From Caprimulgus europaeus (taxonomy: Eukaryota > Chordata > Aves > Caprimulgiformes > Caprimulgidae): a stretch of DNA of 64,000 nt. Below the pieces are notes generated by a model. That model was given only the letters and a program-made list of their open reading frames with translations, was not told the DNA's origin and searched no databases. A program made the translations under genes and the position numbers. Position 1 is the stretch's first letter; each line of letters starts with the position of its first letter. The stretch is taken from assembly GCA_907165065.1 (NCBI GenBank), contig OU015550.1, positions 2,036,001 through 2,100,000 of the forward strand. The letters are read 5' to 3'. Below, piece by piece: positions 46,655 to 60,051 of the stretch.

Positions 46655-47282
46655 CTTTGGTCAAGGGCAGGGAGTGACAGAACAAGGGGTGATGGCTTGA
46701 AAGTGGCAGAGGGGAGATGGAGCTGAGATGTGAGGAAGAAATTCTTTGGTGTGAGGGTGGTGAGACCCTGTCCCAGGTTGGGCAGAGAAGCTGTGGCTGC
46801 TCCTCCCTGGAAGTGTTCTCGGCCAGGTTGGATGAGGCTTTGAGCAACCTGGTCTAGTGGAAGGTGTCCCTGCTGCTGGCAGGGGGGTTGGGACTAAGAG
46901 GAAAGGAGGGTGGAGAGAGGTGGGGGTGGGTCTGTTCAACCAAGGACCAAGGGACAGGACAAGAGGAAATGGGCTCCAGTTGTGGCCAGGGCAGCTGAGA
47001 TGGGATGTGAGGAAGAATTTCTTTGCTGAAAGGGTTCTGAGGCATTGGAAGGGGTTGCCCAGGGCAGTGGTGGAGTCCCCATCCCTGGAGGGATTGAAGA
47101 GTCGTGTAGACACAGTGCTGAGGGACAGGGGTCAGTGGGGACTGGTCAGTGTTGGGTTCATGGTGGGACTCGATAATCTTAAAGAGCTTTTCCAACCCAG
47201 GCAATTCTGGGATCCTGTGATTCTGTAACTGGGTGATCTTTAAGGTCCCTTCCAACCCAAACCACTCTGCCTTGCTGTGATT
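46655..47282 (+). mobile_element. CR1 fragment split by a second CR1
   Basis: The left part (46655-46894) ends at GGGGGGTTGGGACT. The expected continuation, ACTGGGTGATCTTTAAGGTC, appears only at 47228, after the nested element, and runs through CCTTCCAACCC to the decayed tail near 47282. Confidence 0.85.
46895..47227 (+). mobile_element. Young CR1 3' fragment nested in the older CR1
   Basis: Begins AAGAGGAAAGGAGGGTGG and ends GATCCTGTGATTCTGTA. ACT occurs at both junctions, consistent with a 3-base target duplication. It belongs to the same subfamily as the copies at 29.3, 53.0, 58.5 and 60.1 kb. Confidence 0.87.
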
Positions 47283-49440
47283 ACATTTTAAAAACTTGAT
47301 TTTTCTGAAGGATCTGATGGGCACATGGTACCTGTGCCTCCTTGGCTGTAGGTACCAAATTCCCTCCAGCACCTTGGACATGCCACAACCTCCTGGAGCA
47401 TCTTCTCCACCACCCCCTCCTTCATCAATGCAGTGAAATTATTTAATGCCTTTAACATAATTAACACCTTGCAATCCTAACATAACAACAGCTGCCCAGC
47501 ACTGCAATTTATCCTCCCACTGAACCATTAATGTTTGCCTCTGGGTGATTATAAAGCAGAAAAAATGCTACAAACCCAAGTCCTGCACTGGAGGAAAAGG
47601 AAGAAACGGGGCAGAGGACCTTTGTTCATTAATATAATTAACACATCACAACCCCAAATTGCTTGGCAGCTGCCTGGCTCTGTAATTCAGCCTTCCACCC
47701 AGGAGTTAACGTGCTCCCCGGGGCTGTCAGTGCACACACGTGTGCAAACGTGTGCGTGAGGCTGATGAGTTGTCCCTGTTCCTTGCTTTTTGGAGGTGAT
47801 TTTCCTCCCATCATCTCCCCAGATGTGTCTCACTCCTCAGTTTGCCACCTGAAATCACGGCAGCTGCTGTGCCATTAGACGCCTCCGTTCTGTAATTACC
47901 CGTGCTGCCGCTAATTGGGTAATTGGGAGAGGCAATTACTGGGTGAAATGGGAGAGGAAGAAAGGCTGGATTGCTCTCCCAGCATGGTTACTGGTGGGAT
48001 CCCTTCCCAGCTGCTCCTGGGGTAAATCAGGAGCCAGGTCCCTGTCCCTCTTGGGGAGGGGATCCCTGTGTTTGCGGCTCGGTGCCTCCAGCTGAAGACA
48101 CCAATCACCCTTTTCCCTCCCCCCCCCCTTTTAATGCTCAAACTCCTGACCCTGGGGGTTTATCCCAATGGTGGTGGCTCCCCCCCAATTATCAGCCCCT
48201 CTCCATGACCCCACATGTGTCCCCTGCCACCTTACCTGCAAGATTCCCCAGGTCAGGCTCAGGAAGCATCTCCTGGGGCTTTCTCTCCCTTCTCCTCTCC
48301 CATGTGCTTGCAGAGGGATGTCCCCAACGCTTGGCCCATCCCTAACCTGACCCTTCTCCCATGATCCACATGGATAAACCCTCCTGGAATGCTGGAAAAA
48401 AGGAGGGAGAATTCCCAAGGGGATGGATGGGGCAGGGAGGGGAGGGCTCAGAGCAGGATTTACTCCAAGATTAAGGGTCTGGCTTCTTTCAGCTGCGGTT
48501 TTTTCTCGTTGGAGCTCTAAGCTGATTGCGTTAAGCCGCTTGGTGAGCGATGGCTTTGGATGGATCTTCCCAATTTTGCCTGGACCATCCCTTTGGGGCA
48601 GGGCTTTGGAAAGGAGCTGGCAGGAGCTGGCTATTCCCAAATAGAGGACACTAATTCAGCTGCCAGATCCCCTCCACCACCCTCAGCCTCCCACCTCCAG
48701 CGATTCCCCCAGGTCCATCCTCAGCTTTTGGCTTTACCAGGATAATTTCATCTACTTGGGTTTGGCTCCGAGACTGAGCACTAGCAGAGACCTGACCAGC
48801 TCATCACAGTGCTACCCTGCAGCTCGCTGTAGACTTGGATTTCAACAACAAAAGTTCCCAAGGAAGGAAATGAAAGCCCAGACACAAAAGGTTTAATCTG
48901 GTGGCAGCACCAATCCTGTCTGTAAACACCTGGGTGAGGGGTGCACAGCTCCGGTGCTTGGCTGAGCCCTTCGGCTTCCCGATGGGATCACCCCAATCCC
49001 TCCCCAGCACACACCCCTGATGCCTTCCCCCCCCTCTGAATCCTTACACCCAGAAGTTTTGCAGGATACAGTGATCCCTGTTGCAAGACAATATGGAGAG
49101 CTCAGCATTCCCAGTGCTCCCAGTATGGAGACACTGGGATTGCCCATGGAAATTCCCTGTGAAACTCCACAGAGCTGGGATCTGATTTTCCTGGTGTGCA
49201 CTGAGATGTGGTGGCCATGGTGCAGCTTCATCCCCCTGTTTTCCTCCCAGTGTTGTCCCTACTCCGTGCAAACAATTAACAGGTCCCAGTTAATGGGATC
49301 CATAGTGGTGGGGGGCAAACCTGGACCAGCCCAGTGAGGGGTTTGGGGTCTTTCAGGAGCCTGGGAACCCCCCAAAGGGCAGGTGAAGCCCAACCCATAA
49401 ATCAGTGCCAGGCACTAAGTCACTGGGTTGCATCATCTCA
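47283..49440. other. Intergenic DNA, no gene seen
   Basis: Contains AT-rich patches with repeated ATAATTAACAC motifs (near 47456 and 47634) and a TAATT-rich cluster at 47886-47942. ORFs are short and unrecognised. Confidence 0.5.
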
Positions 49441-49454
49441 GTTGATTCATCTGG

Positions 49455-49585
49455 TTCAGCCAATGGGCAGCTGGCTTTTTGCATATGTAATGAAGGGATA
49501 ATTAACAGCTGAGTTTTCCCTCCCACCCTGACCCCTCAAATTTGGGATAAAAGGGCTGTGGGCAGCACAGTGGCTTCTTGGTATT
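49455..49585 (+). promoter_or_regulatory. Candidate TATA-type promoter, target unknown
   Basis: In order: a CCAAT box in AGCCAATGGG (about 49459), TTTGCATATGTAAT (about 49478), GGGATAATTAACAG (about 49496) and a TATA-like ATAAAAGG at 49547-49554. The spacing resembles a compact vertebrate promoter. No coding exon follows that I recognise, so this may be chance, a non-coding RNA promoter or an enhancer. Confidence 0.25.
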
Positions 49586-52500
49586 CTTTATGTTGTGGTA
49601 GGACCTTGTGGGCTACAGCCCTTGCAATGGTGGGGACCCCCAAAGCCACCCAGGGCTGGCTGTGGTGTGGCAAGGGACAGGTGGCCTTGGCCACCAGCAC
49701 AATGCTGGTCCCTTGATTGAGGTTTCTGGTCTGGTGAGAGAGATCCCATGCTGAGGAGGGCAGGGGATGCCCACATTTACTGCTGGTGATTTTTTATTCC
49801 TGCTCCTATCAGTTGGCATCAGGCTGGCACAGGTGATTTGGGGTGTGGGGATGGGGACACCGGAGTGAAGGGTGCTGGGTGGGGGGGGACAGGCAGGAGG
49901 GTGGCAATGGGAAGAGTGAGGGAGGTGTCAGGAGATGCAGATGGTAGAGAAGGAGCTGCTGGGGGAGAGGGGGGATAATTATAGTCTGGAGCAGAGCTCA
50001 GCAGCTCCAGGTGCGTGTCCCCTTCTCAAGCTTGAGTACTTGAATTGGGGCATCTTTAAAAGCCTGCCAGGGATCAGGGCATCTGCCTGGTTGTGTAAAG
50101 CATCCGTGGCTGCTCTGAGAAGCTTTTCCATCCCCTGCTCCAGTGTGGCTCTGCTGGAGCCGGTTGCCAGAGGTCCCTGGCTGGTCCCACCCCTGGCACA
50201 GATGCCACTTTCCCCACCTCAGCCCTATAAACCCCCTCTCCTTTCTTTTCCCCCACCACCCCTGGGCTGTGCCAGGGCTGGATCTCATCCTGCCCCATTC
50301 CTGAGTGTCTCCTGTGAGCCAGGCTGGTGCTGGGGACTGGTTCCCATCACTGGCAGCTCTTGCAGCAAAGCCAAGGCAGCTGAAACGAGCCCAAGCAATT
50401 AAAAGCGCCGGCAGCAGATGGTCGGTGCAGTCTGTCTCCCCACCACTGCCACCTCCTCGCTCTTCCCTTTCCTCATCCTCTCTCCTGATTCCCCTTATTC
50501 TTGTTTTTGCTGAATTACCCCTTGAGAACTTCCCAACCTTTCCCCAAAGCAGGACTCCCACCTTCCCTTACACCCTCAGCCCCTATTTCCACCCTGAATA
50601 GAGGCTCAGGGTGCAAACCCAAAGCCCAATCTGCTGAGCTCAGGACTTTAGATGAGGAGATGTCTTCATACATGGAGAAATTAAGGCATGAGGGGGGCTG
50701 GGACCTGCTGGCTCCATCTCATCTTCCCCATCCCCAGCTACAGGGAGATGGTGCTGCATGTTCTGTGCCCTCGGCTTCAGCTTTGAGCATCTTCTTGAAG
50801 AAGCTGTAAATTCAAGGTAAAAAAGAGGAGATTGAAATGTCCATTAAATCAGCCTGGTTGAATGGTTCCTATTTTATCCAGGCTCCTTCTGCATCCTCCA
50901 ACCCTCCCTTGGATTTCCCAGCTCCTGGCTTGTGCTCAACCACCCCCCAAAACTCTGCCCAAGGGTTAAATTCCCAGGATGGTGCAGCCAAAATGAAGCC
51001 ACAGGCACTGGTTTCTGGTGGACTTTACAAACCCTTCTCCCAAACACAAACATCCCCTGTGTCCTCCCTCTTCCTGGGGACATCCCCCACCGTGTCCACA
51101 TTCCTCTGTGGTCCCTTTCTCAGCGGTGGTGGCCGTGTCATTCAGCCGAGGTCGAGCCCTGCAGCGGGGACGATGGGTTTGATCCCAGCCTCCAAAAAGA
51201 TGTATTGTTTTTTTTCAGGGGGTTGATATCTCCGGTTGTTTGTTTCTTCACCTCCTCCAGGGTCTCTTGGACTTTGCCAGTTTTGTTGGGCATCCAAAGC
51301 TCCTCTCGGGTGGCAGCAGTTAAATCCTGACCCGGACAATGGAGCACGCTGCTGTCTTGGCAGAGGTTCTGGGTGCTGACAGCCGTGGGGATGCTGGGGG
51401 GTGAGGGACAGTAGTTGGTGCCTGGATGGTTTCCCACATAAAGATGGGGTTGGGTGGGTGTTTCCACTGGAAGATGCTCCAGGAGGTCCCTAAATGGCTG
51501 GTTTTGAGGTGATTTTGTGGTGGGGTGTTCTTGGGGGGGGGTCTCAGCCAGGATCCAGCTGTGCTGTGGCTGAAGCTCTGAGTGTTGTTGAACAGGGAGG
51601 AAAGTCCTGGTTGCTGAGGCCTGAGTAAACCCTTCCCTGATCCCATCAAGCATTGCTTGATCTCAGCACTATCTCCAGCTTTGCTTGGCTCCAGGAGGTG
51701 CTGAAGCCTCAGGAGAAGGGATGGGACACGGCAGGGGAACCAGCTGGCACAGAAAGCTCTGGAGAAAAGGAGGAGAAACCAGAAACACGGGAGGATTGAA
51801 CAGGTACAAAGTCAAACCCCAAAGCACAGGCAGCCCTGCTCCAGCCAGGGGTACCCCCCATCACCCTGGGTGGTCGGTGCATCTCCCCTCAGCAGAGCCA
51901 CCTCCTGCTGTCACCTCTGTCCAGAGGAATAAAAAGGGAAACTCTCCCTCTCCCAGCTCCTTACAAAGCTGCAGCAAATCCTGCCTTGGCTGAAAAGTCC
52001 TCCCCTCCCCACGTCTTGCAAAGCTGCAGCAAATCCTGCCTGGATGCAGGATGCTCAAGGCATGAGCCTGCATCCCTGGTGCCAGTGGGATGGGGCAGTG
52101 TGGCCACCTTGGACCCTTGTGGCTCAGCCCAGGAGATGCTGCCCAGGCAGAAATGTTCCTCAAAGCTCTGCTGAGCCCCGTTCCTCCTCCTTGCCCTGTT
52201 CCATCTGGGATGGATCTGTGTTGTTGGATGGGAGACAAGAAGAATCAACCCCAGGGGGCTAATGAGGAGGGGAGATGCCATCCTTCATGCCAGCTATAGT
52301 GGGACAGCCTGGCTCTTCCCGATGGGAGAGAGCTCCAGCATCAGCAGCTTCTCCTCACCGAGGTGGGGGGAGGCGGCCCCGCGGGCGAGCGTCTTGCTGG
52401 GTGGATGGGAGCTCAGTGGGGAGGGTGAGGGATGACATCCAGGCTCTTCTCTCCAGCAGCGTTTCACATACCTTGGGGCTTGCTCTGTCCTTAAAGAGCA

Positions 52501-52984
52501 GTGAAACCCCCCTCGTGTGGGGAGCTCAGAGGGTTGGGGGGCACAAGGGAGGGGGGATGGCTCATCCCAACACGCTTGTCTTCACGTGGATGATCGTTTC
52601 CAGCTGAACTGCTGGGATGGGATTTTTTTTTTATCAGCTGTTTTAGTTCTGAGTGACCTCTCCCAACCCTGAGACCTCCTGTGTTTTCCCCTTCCACCAG
52701 TACAGCTCCCATGGAAGGCAGCAGAGACATCCCACCAGCCAGTGAGATGAAGGAGTGTCCATGGAAATGCCCCACCAGGTGATGGCCAGGAGATTCAAAG
52801 AGCAAAACCTGGTTGTGCCCAGGGTCTGGGGTAAGGAAACACTCCCTCAGCCAGATGTTTTGGGTTTCTTCTGGCCAGGGGTGCACACAGGACATCGAGG
52901 GGTGCGTTTGTGCTGTGTATGGGGCAGTGGGTATCTGTCAGCTGGGACAGCATCTCCATGGGCAGCCTGAGAGACCTGGTGAAG
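49586..52984. other. Intergenic DNA, no gene seen
   Basis: GC-moderate sequence with small duplications, such as GCTGCAGCAAATCCTGCCT at about 51968 and 52025. Open frames show no domain or splice-supported structure. Confidence 0.45.
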
Positions 52985-53428
52985 GTCTGAGAGCTGGGGA
53001 AGGGTCTGGAGCACAAGTGTGCTGAGTGCTCGGCTGAGGGAACTGGGGGTGCTGAGCCTGGAGAAAAGGAGGCTGAGGGGAGACCTTCTGGCTCTGTCCA
53101 AGTCCCTTGGAGGAGGGTGGAGAGAGGTGGGGGTGGGTCTGTTCAACCAAGGACCAAGGGACAGGACAAGAGGAAATGGGCTCCAGTTGTGCCCAGGGCA
53201 GTTGAGATGGGATGTGAGGAAGAATTTCTTTGCTGCAAGGGTTCTGAGGCATTGGAAGGGGTTGCCCAGGGCAGTGGTGGAGTCCCCATCCCTGGAGGGA
53301 TTGAAGAGTCGTGCAGACACAGTGCTGAGGGACATGGGTCAGTGGGGACTGGGCAGTGCTGGGTTCATGGTTGGACTTGATGATCTTAAAGGGCTTTTCC
53401 AATCCAGGCAATTCTGGGATTCTGTGAC
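52985..53428 (+). mobile_element. Young CR1 3' fragment
   Basis: Runs from AGAGCTGGGGAAGGGTCTGG through GGAGGGTGGAGAGAGGTGG to GGGATTCTGTGAC. It shares its longer 5' part with the inverted copy ending near 60488. Confidence 0.9.
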
Positions 53429-56400
53429 CTCCAAGGAAGGACATGGAGGCACTTGTGTGGCCAGGTTGTCCTCAAGATCCAGTGGGATGTGCTGAGATGG
53501 AGCTGCAGGTAAAAATTCCTGGGAAGAGCAAAAACACAGGTCAGATCTTTGTCCTCTGCTGTTCCCCACCAGTGGTGGGTCAGCCCAAGCAGCTCTCTGG
53601 GAGGTGAACCAAAGCTCAGGTGAAGGTCTCTGGTGAGACAGCAGCTGTTTCTGGGACAAGACATGAGAGCAGGGAGCTCTGTGTGTGTTTGTGCTGCAGA
53701 GTTGTAAAACACTCCCCAGCTGCTGGAACAAGCTCAGTGGCCGTGCTGCTCCATTCCTGCCCATGTCCTTCACCTCAGGTGGTCACATCCTGCTCCTGGA
53801 GGTGCTCAGGCCTGGGAGGGTGAGGGATTTGAAGGGTGAGGGATTTGGAGGCTCACTCCTGGTGTGGGGCAGGATGCAGGAATTCATTTGGGGCTGGGAG
53901 CTAACCCAGGAGAGCAGCTGAGATGGAGGGGATGGGACAGAGTCTGGCTCCCAGTTTGATGCAGACCCCATCAGACCTGATGGGTTTTGTCAGGGAGGTC
54001 AGTTGGGGCACAGGAAGGATTTTCCACTTGTACCCAGCTCCAAAAAGAAGGAAGGAGCAGAAGGAACCCACCACCCTGGCTGACTCCATCTCCTGACACT
54101 TTCCTTCCCACATCTGCCCTACGGGGCTGATGGATCAGTCCTGCCCCAAGTCTGGTGGCCAGGTGAGCTGAGCATCTCACAGCCTGTGGATTTTTTCCAC
54201 CTATTCCTTGTTCTGCCAAAGGGGGTTATTAAATATCTCCTCCCTCATCCTCAGCTGCTAAGGGGTGATGGGGAGGAGATACCACAGGGGATGGTGGAAA
54301 TTGGGGGCCAGGGATGCTCAGTGCCTGATGGAGAGAAGGTGAAGGGGAGATGATTTGGGATTGTTTTCCTTGGAAATGTGTAGAAAGCAGCATCCTGGGG
54401 AGGAAGGTGTGACGTCAAAGGCAGAGCTTAAAATATACCCAGGGCAAAATCACGTGGCAGCTGGTGAAACAGGATCCAACGGGCTCCACGCACCGAATCC
54501 CGTGGGAGCCTTGGGGAATCGATGGGAAACCTTCCCCAGCTGAAACCATTTGCTTTGCTTTCTCCATTCCCTTATTCCAGCAGCTCCATGGCCCTTGCCA
54601 TGACCCAGGAACCAAGCTGGGGACAGCAGGGAGGGTTGGCCATGGGGACCGCAGGTGGCTGACTGGCTCCCATCTGCTCGCTGGCAGTTGGGATTGTGGC
54701 TGTACAGCCCCAGGGTGGTTCCTGGGTGACTTCTGGTGAAAGCAGCTACTAGTGGGGATGGACTGGATGGTGTTTGGCTGCTCCTCGTTAGCTGGGTAGA
54801 GAACAATGCTGGGTGCCAAGTTGCTGGGGGTTATCTCCCTGGGGAGGGACGGGGATGATGAACAACTCGGTGGGGTTGGCTCAAGAGCCCAGGACATGTA
54901 TATTTTTTTCCCCCAAAGGATGTGGTTGGGGTGAAAAAAATCCTCTGGTTTTGGCACTTGGAGCCCTGTGGAGCCTGCCAGGCAGGTGGCACGGTCAGGA
55001 TGAGCATTGGAGGAACAAGCCATGTGTTGGTTTGGACAGCATCAGACAAAGCCACACCAAGCTTCCTCCCACTGGGCTGTGTCCTCCCTTTGGGACTCAG
55101 AAAGGGGACATGTCCCCTCTCAAAGAAGCTGGCCCAAAGGCAGCCTGAGATCTCTCTTTATTCCTCCAGGAATAAACGGCACAGCCAGCAGCGGCTGTGT
55201 GAGGAGATCTGAGGCTGAGCAGCCCTTTGAAGGGTTTTTGTTTTCATTTCCAAGGACAAAATGTCCAAAGCCCCTGAGGCTCCTGTCAGTCCAGGCACTG
55301 AGACTGTCCCAGATCCCTAACTCAGGTCTCTGTGCTGGGCAGGGAGGGCTGGATCTGCTCAGGAGGGAGAACTTTTTGGGGTCTATCCTACTGCAAACCC
55401 TCCAAGGAGACGGAGGTGGCTCAGGTGGGGAGCACAGGCAGCGAGGGGCAGGACCTGGGCTTTGAGTGGGGGGAAGCATTATCAACCAAGCTGTAGACAA
55501 AACCTTCTCTGAGATCACTCAGATCCCCTCCAAAAAAACCTCATTCAGGCCACCAAAACCACCTGGAAGTGGGGGTCTCCTTCTCTGTGGCTGCCTGAGC
55601 CAGCGTGGTGCCAAGCAGCCCCGGCGCTGCCGCATCCTCCCTCTTGCACAACGGCCGCGTCTGAGCCGCTGGCGACTCGGCATGTGAAAAAAATTAACAC
55701 CAGAACTCAGGAGCAGCAGCTCTTTCAAGCATGTTGTCCTGCTGCTAGAAGCCCTTGCCCAGAGGCCACGGGACATGGTTCTCATTCCTACGCCTGTGCT
55801 GGGGTTTATTATTTTGCCTTCTATTGTGCAGAGTCTCCTTTCTTCCCTGCATGCTTGTCCCCCCCGGGGCTAAATGAAGCAGTGTGGTTTTCTTCTTGTG
55901 CTCAGACACGACTTATTGCCTCCTCCCAACTACTCTTTTGTTTTTCAGACGTGATCTCCAAGCCAAAAATAGATGGTTCTTTGTTGCCTTGAGGAAAAAC
56001 AACCAACAGGTGAGTGTATGGAGGGGCTGGATTCATTAAGGTCATTAATAAATGGTGCATGTTGCTTTTAAAGGTCATTTTCTCCCTGTTTCTTGATGTT
56101 TGCAGCTGGGGATGTCTGGCATTTGTCCCTCTCTTGAGGACATGGTCCCCTGTGGGGATGTCATCCCACTCCCAGGAGGTTTGAGAGCCCTTGGAAGTGT
56201 CACCACATCTATGTGGGTTTGATGGTCACCAGCCCAAGGTGTCCCTGTGCCCCCTCGTGATGATGAGGGTGGGACATCTCAGGGTAAATCCAAGAGGAAT
56301 ATCCCAGTTGGGATCCTGGTTGTGCCACCACCTCACCTGTAGCCTTGGGCACATCCCTTTACCCAGGGGGATGAGGGCAGCAGCCTGGCACAGCCAGTTG

Positions 56401-58535
56401 GAATCCTTGGGTGGAAAATCCTCTGCAAGAGCCAGAAATTCCTCAGCTCTGAGTCAGCTCCTTTCCCAGGCTCTGCTCTTTTCCCTCTGTTTTAGGAACG
56501 AGCCAGGCCAGGCCCTGGCTTTGCAGGCAAATACATCCTTAGAAACAGAGGGCATTAATTATCCCCTTTGATTATTGTCACTTGAATGTAGGTCGACTTG
56601 ACAGCTTAGGTGGAAAAATCATCTTCTGAGCATCCTGACAGCTCCATGCTCCCTGTCCTGTTCATCCTGTCTTGTTCACACCCTGGTTTTAGGGGGAAAA
56701 AGCTGCTTTTAGGAGCCATTTCACTGCCCAAAGAAGAGGCTTGAAGGTGAATTATGAATGCAGCCATCTCCTCCCAAAGGGACAGGGTGGTCCCTTCAGC
56801 CAGGAGGGGTTTGGGGGGGGGAGATGGAGTATTAAATACATCCCCCCATGCTGACAGCACCCTGGTGATACTCCAAACTCCAAGGGACTGAGCAGGGAGG
56901 GGTTCATTCATCCTTGTCCATCCCTGCTGATGTCTGTCCATCCCTGCTGATGTCTGTCCATCCCTGCTGATGTCCATCCATCCCTGCTCTCTGTTCATCC
57001 AGGTTTGTCTATCTGTCCCTCCCTTCCCATAGCTCTATCCCAGTGTCCCTACCTGGCTGGAGCATGTTTGGAAAAGCAGGATCTGCTGCATCCCTCCTGG
57101 AAAGACCACTCCATCCTCACTCACTCCCTGCTGTCTTTTTTTCCTCCCTAAATCACAACTTTCATCCTTTAAAAAAAGCCTCAGCGACGCTTCCCCCGCC
57201 CCAAACCCCCCTCCCCTGGCCCAGTGCTATGAATGAATGGTTGGTGGTGGCCCTGTGATGCCATTTCCATGGTGACAGATGGCACCGAAGATGCGGGGAT
57301 CAGGGTCACATGAGAGCAGTGGTGAATTCAGCTGGTTATTTATAGGCTGCTGCTCCAGCCTTTATGGAAATGCAGCTCTCTTCGACCGCGCTATCAGCCC
57401 TTCCCTTGGCTCTCCAGGGCACTGCTCTTCCAGGAGAGACATTACTCATGCTTTTCTTTAATCCAGCCTGTTCCCACTGCTCAGGCTGCTGTTGGAAAAG
57501 TACTGAGTTTTCTGATTTTAGGGCATTTTAAATTTTTTTTAATTATTATTATTATTATTTTTAATTTTTTTTTTGGAGGCTGAGTTTCTGGATCAGCCTC
57601 AGTCAGAGGCAACCACAGCCAGAGCTTCTTGCATCTGCCCATGGTATCTTCTGCACCATCTGCAGTGTGACAGCTTGGGCAATAACCTGAAATGTTGGTC
57701 CTGAGGGTGTATGTTCAGGGCTCTGCCTCACCTGGTCATTGATTCTTTTAGCATTGATACAGCTGGGAACCTTTCTGTGCCTCAGTTTACCAACTGGCAA
57801 CATGCTTTGGTGATGTGTGCCCAGCCAAAGGGAGATCTTTAACTCCTCAGGGGAGGATTTATGACACCTCAAGGTGTCATTGAGTGACCAGTGACCCAGG
57901 AGCTGTCCCCTCCCCAGCTGGAGAGGGCTCAGCTGTTAGGAGCAGGGGGGCTGAACCTCTGTCTTTTGCTTAAGACCCCCTTCATAAGGTCACTCCATCT
58001 CCTTTTGTTTGATCTCTGAGCATGCAGAGCTTCATGCTGTCAGCATTTGCAGCCGTGGGCTCTGCAGTTCCCCTTCCCAACCCTCCCAAGCTCAGGACCA
58101 TCTTCCCATGGACATGATGCTGGGATAGAAGAAAACTCTCCAGCTTTGGCAGTGAGGAAGTTGTTCTCCCTCCTGCAGACAGCAGCAGGGCCCTTGTCCC
58201 ATCGCTGAGCTCTTCCCAGTCTGTGTGATGAGTTTGATGTTGCTCTGCACAGGGGTGGGTGTCACCCTCAGCCAGGGGAGAGGCTGTCTCACACCAGCCT
58301 TGTGTAGGGTTGAATTTCATGGGGTGGGGGAGAAGCTCCTCCATACTCTGTGATGTCTCCTGGCCCCTCTCCCCCATGGCTTTGTCCCAGACCCCTGAGC
58401 AGGCAGGGAGCAGGGAGCATCCCCACAGAGCTGACATGATGTGGGGCACATTTCCCTCTCCCTCCTCATTAATGAACCCACTGTTCCTGTCCCCTGTGTG
58501 TCCCCATGGAAGGGAGCAGAGGACACAATTGACTC
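53429..58535. other. Intergenic DNA, no gene seen
   Basis: Five kilobases without recognisable exons. A 20-base tandem repeat of CTGATGTCTGTCCATCCCTG (about four copies) is at 56920-56990. A MEF2-like TTATTTATAG occurs at about 57337 and an A/T-rich run at 57525-57575. Confidence 0.45.
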
Positions 58536-58931
58536 AGCTGAGGGAACTGGGGGTGTTAAGCCTGGAGAAAAGGAGGCTGAGGGGAGACCTTCTGGCTCTG
58601 TCCAAGTCCCTTGGAGGAGGGTGGAGAGAGGTGGGGGTGGGTCTGTTCAACCAAGGACCAAGGGACAGGACAAGAGGAAATGGGCTCCAGTTGTGCCCAG
58701 GGCAGTTGAGATGGGATGTGAGGAAGAATTTCTTTGCTGAAAGGGTTCTCAGGCATTGGAAGGGGCTGCCCAGGGCAGTGGTGGAGTCCCCATCCCTGGA
58801 GGGATTGAAGAGTCGTGTAGACACAGTGCTGAGGGACAGGGGTCAGTGGGGACTGGTCAGTGTTGGGTTCATGGTTGGACTCGATGAGCTTAAAGGGCTT
58901 TTCCAATCCAGGCAATTCTGGGATTCTGTGA
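58536..58931 (+). mobile_element. Young CR1 3' fragment
   Basis: Begins GCTGAGGGAACTGGGGGTG and ends GGGATTCTGTGATG. It is closely similar to the 53.0-kb copy over nearly its whole length. Confidence 0.9.
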
Positions 58932-60051
58932 TGTCCCAGATGTGATGGCTCCAAGTCTCACCACCTCATCCCAGCTGAGACACCTCAACCTTGCCCTCCC
59001 TGTTTGCTTCTCCCATCAACCAGGAAGCGTGATCCACAGGATGGCTTGTGACAAGATGCCACGTTTCAAACACAGAAAGCAACAGAGAGGTCCTGAAGGC
59101 TGATCACAAACCATGGGAACCTCTGGGTAGACTTTGACCTGCACCTTAATTCTTCTAGGCTTGGTTTGCATCACCCTCAAACTCCTCCCACCCCTGCCAA
59201 GGTGCATCAACCCATCTGAGATGTTTGGAGATGCTGCAATAAGCTGATCAGACACCGGGGAATTTGCTCAGCAATAAATCACAAGCACCATGTGCCTTCA
59301 AACACCACGTGGAGCTGTCTCCCCCCTGCCCAGGATGGGTAAAGACTCAGGTTTAATGGAGTGTGGCCTCATTTCTCCCAGGGGGACAGGAGGGACAGCC
59401 ACGATGGTCTCGCTCGGGCGCTGGCTGAGCTCCCAAGCACCAGGCAGAGTTGATCATTTTGTGCCTAATAGGCTGGAAAGGGAAACAGATCCAAAGGCTG
59501 AAATGTTGAGCTGGAAGGAGCATGGTTTGGGGCTGGAGGTCTGAATCCTTCAGGCTTTGTTTCTTCCAAACGTGTTTTTCCTCCTCTCAGGTTTTCTTAC
59601 AGGTTTCAGGAGATGGATACTGGTACCAGTATCCCCAGCAGCACATAGACTGGGAAAATACATCCAGGGGGTTGGATGAGTTGAATTTGGATTTTCAGGA
59701 CACAGAGATGTTAATAATTGCCATCAGGTGCTGAACCAGCAATGAACTGCTTTGAAAACTCTTTTTTTCCCCACCAGTAAACCACCCTGGGAGCCCTCTG
59801 GCTTTCCTGATGAACCCAATTAGGTGTTTTCTGAGGGCAGCACTGAAGGAAAAGGGAGGGTTGATGTCTACAGGTGTGCCTGGGCTTCTCTGCTAACCAC
59901 ACCACAGTCACTGCATCAAAGCAGCCTAAGTGGCTGTGATAAATTAAGCTTGTCTAAGAAGCTTGCTTTGGGGTTTCCTTGCTCTGAAGAGCTGTTTGTG
60001 CACGTGTGTTTCTGCTTTTCTCCAGATAAAAAGCCTGGTGCTACCACACCA

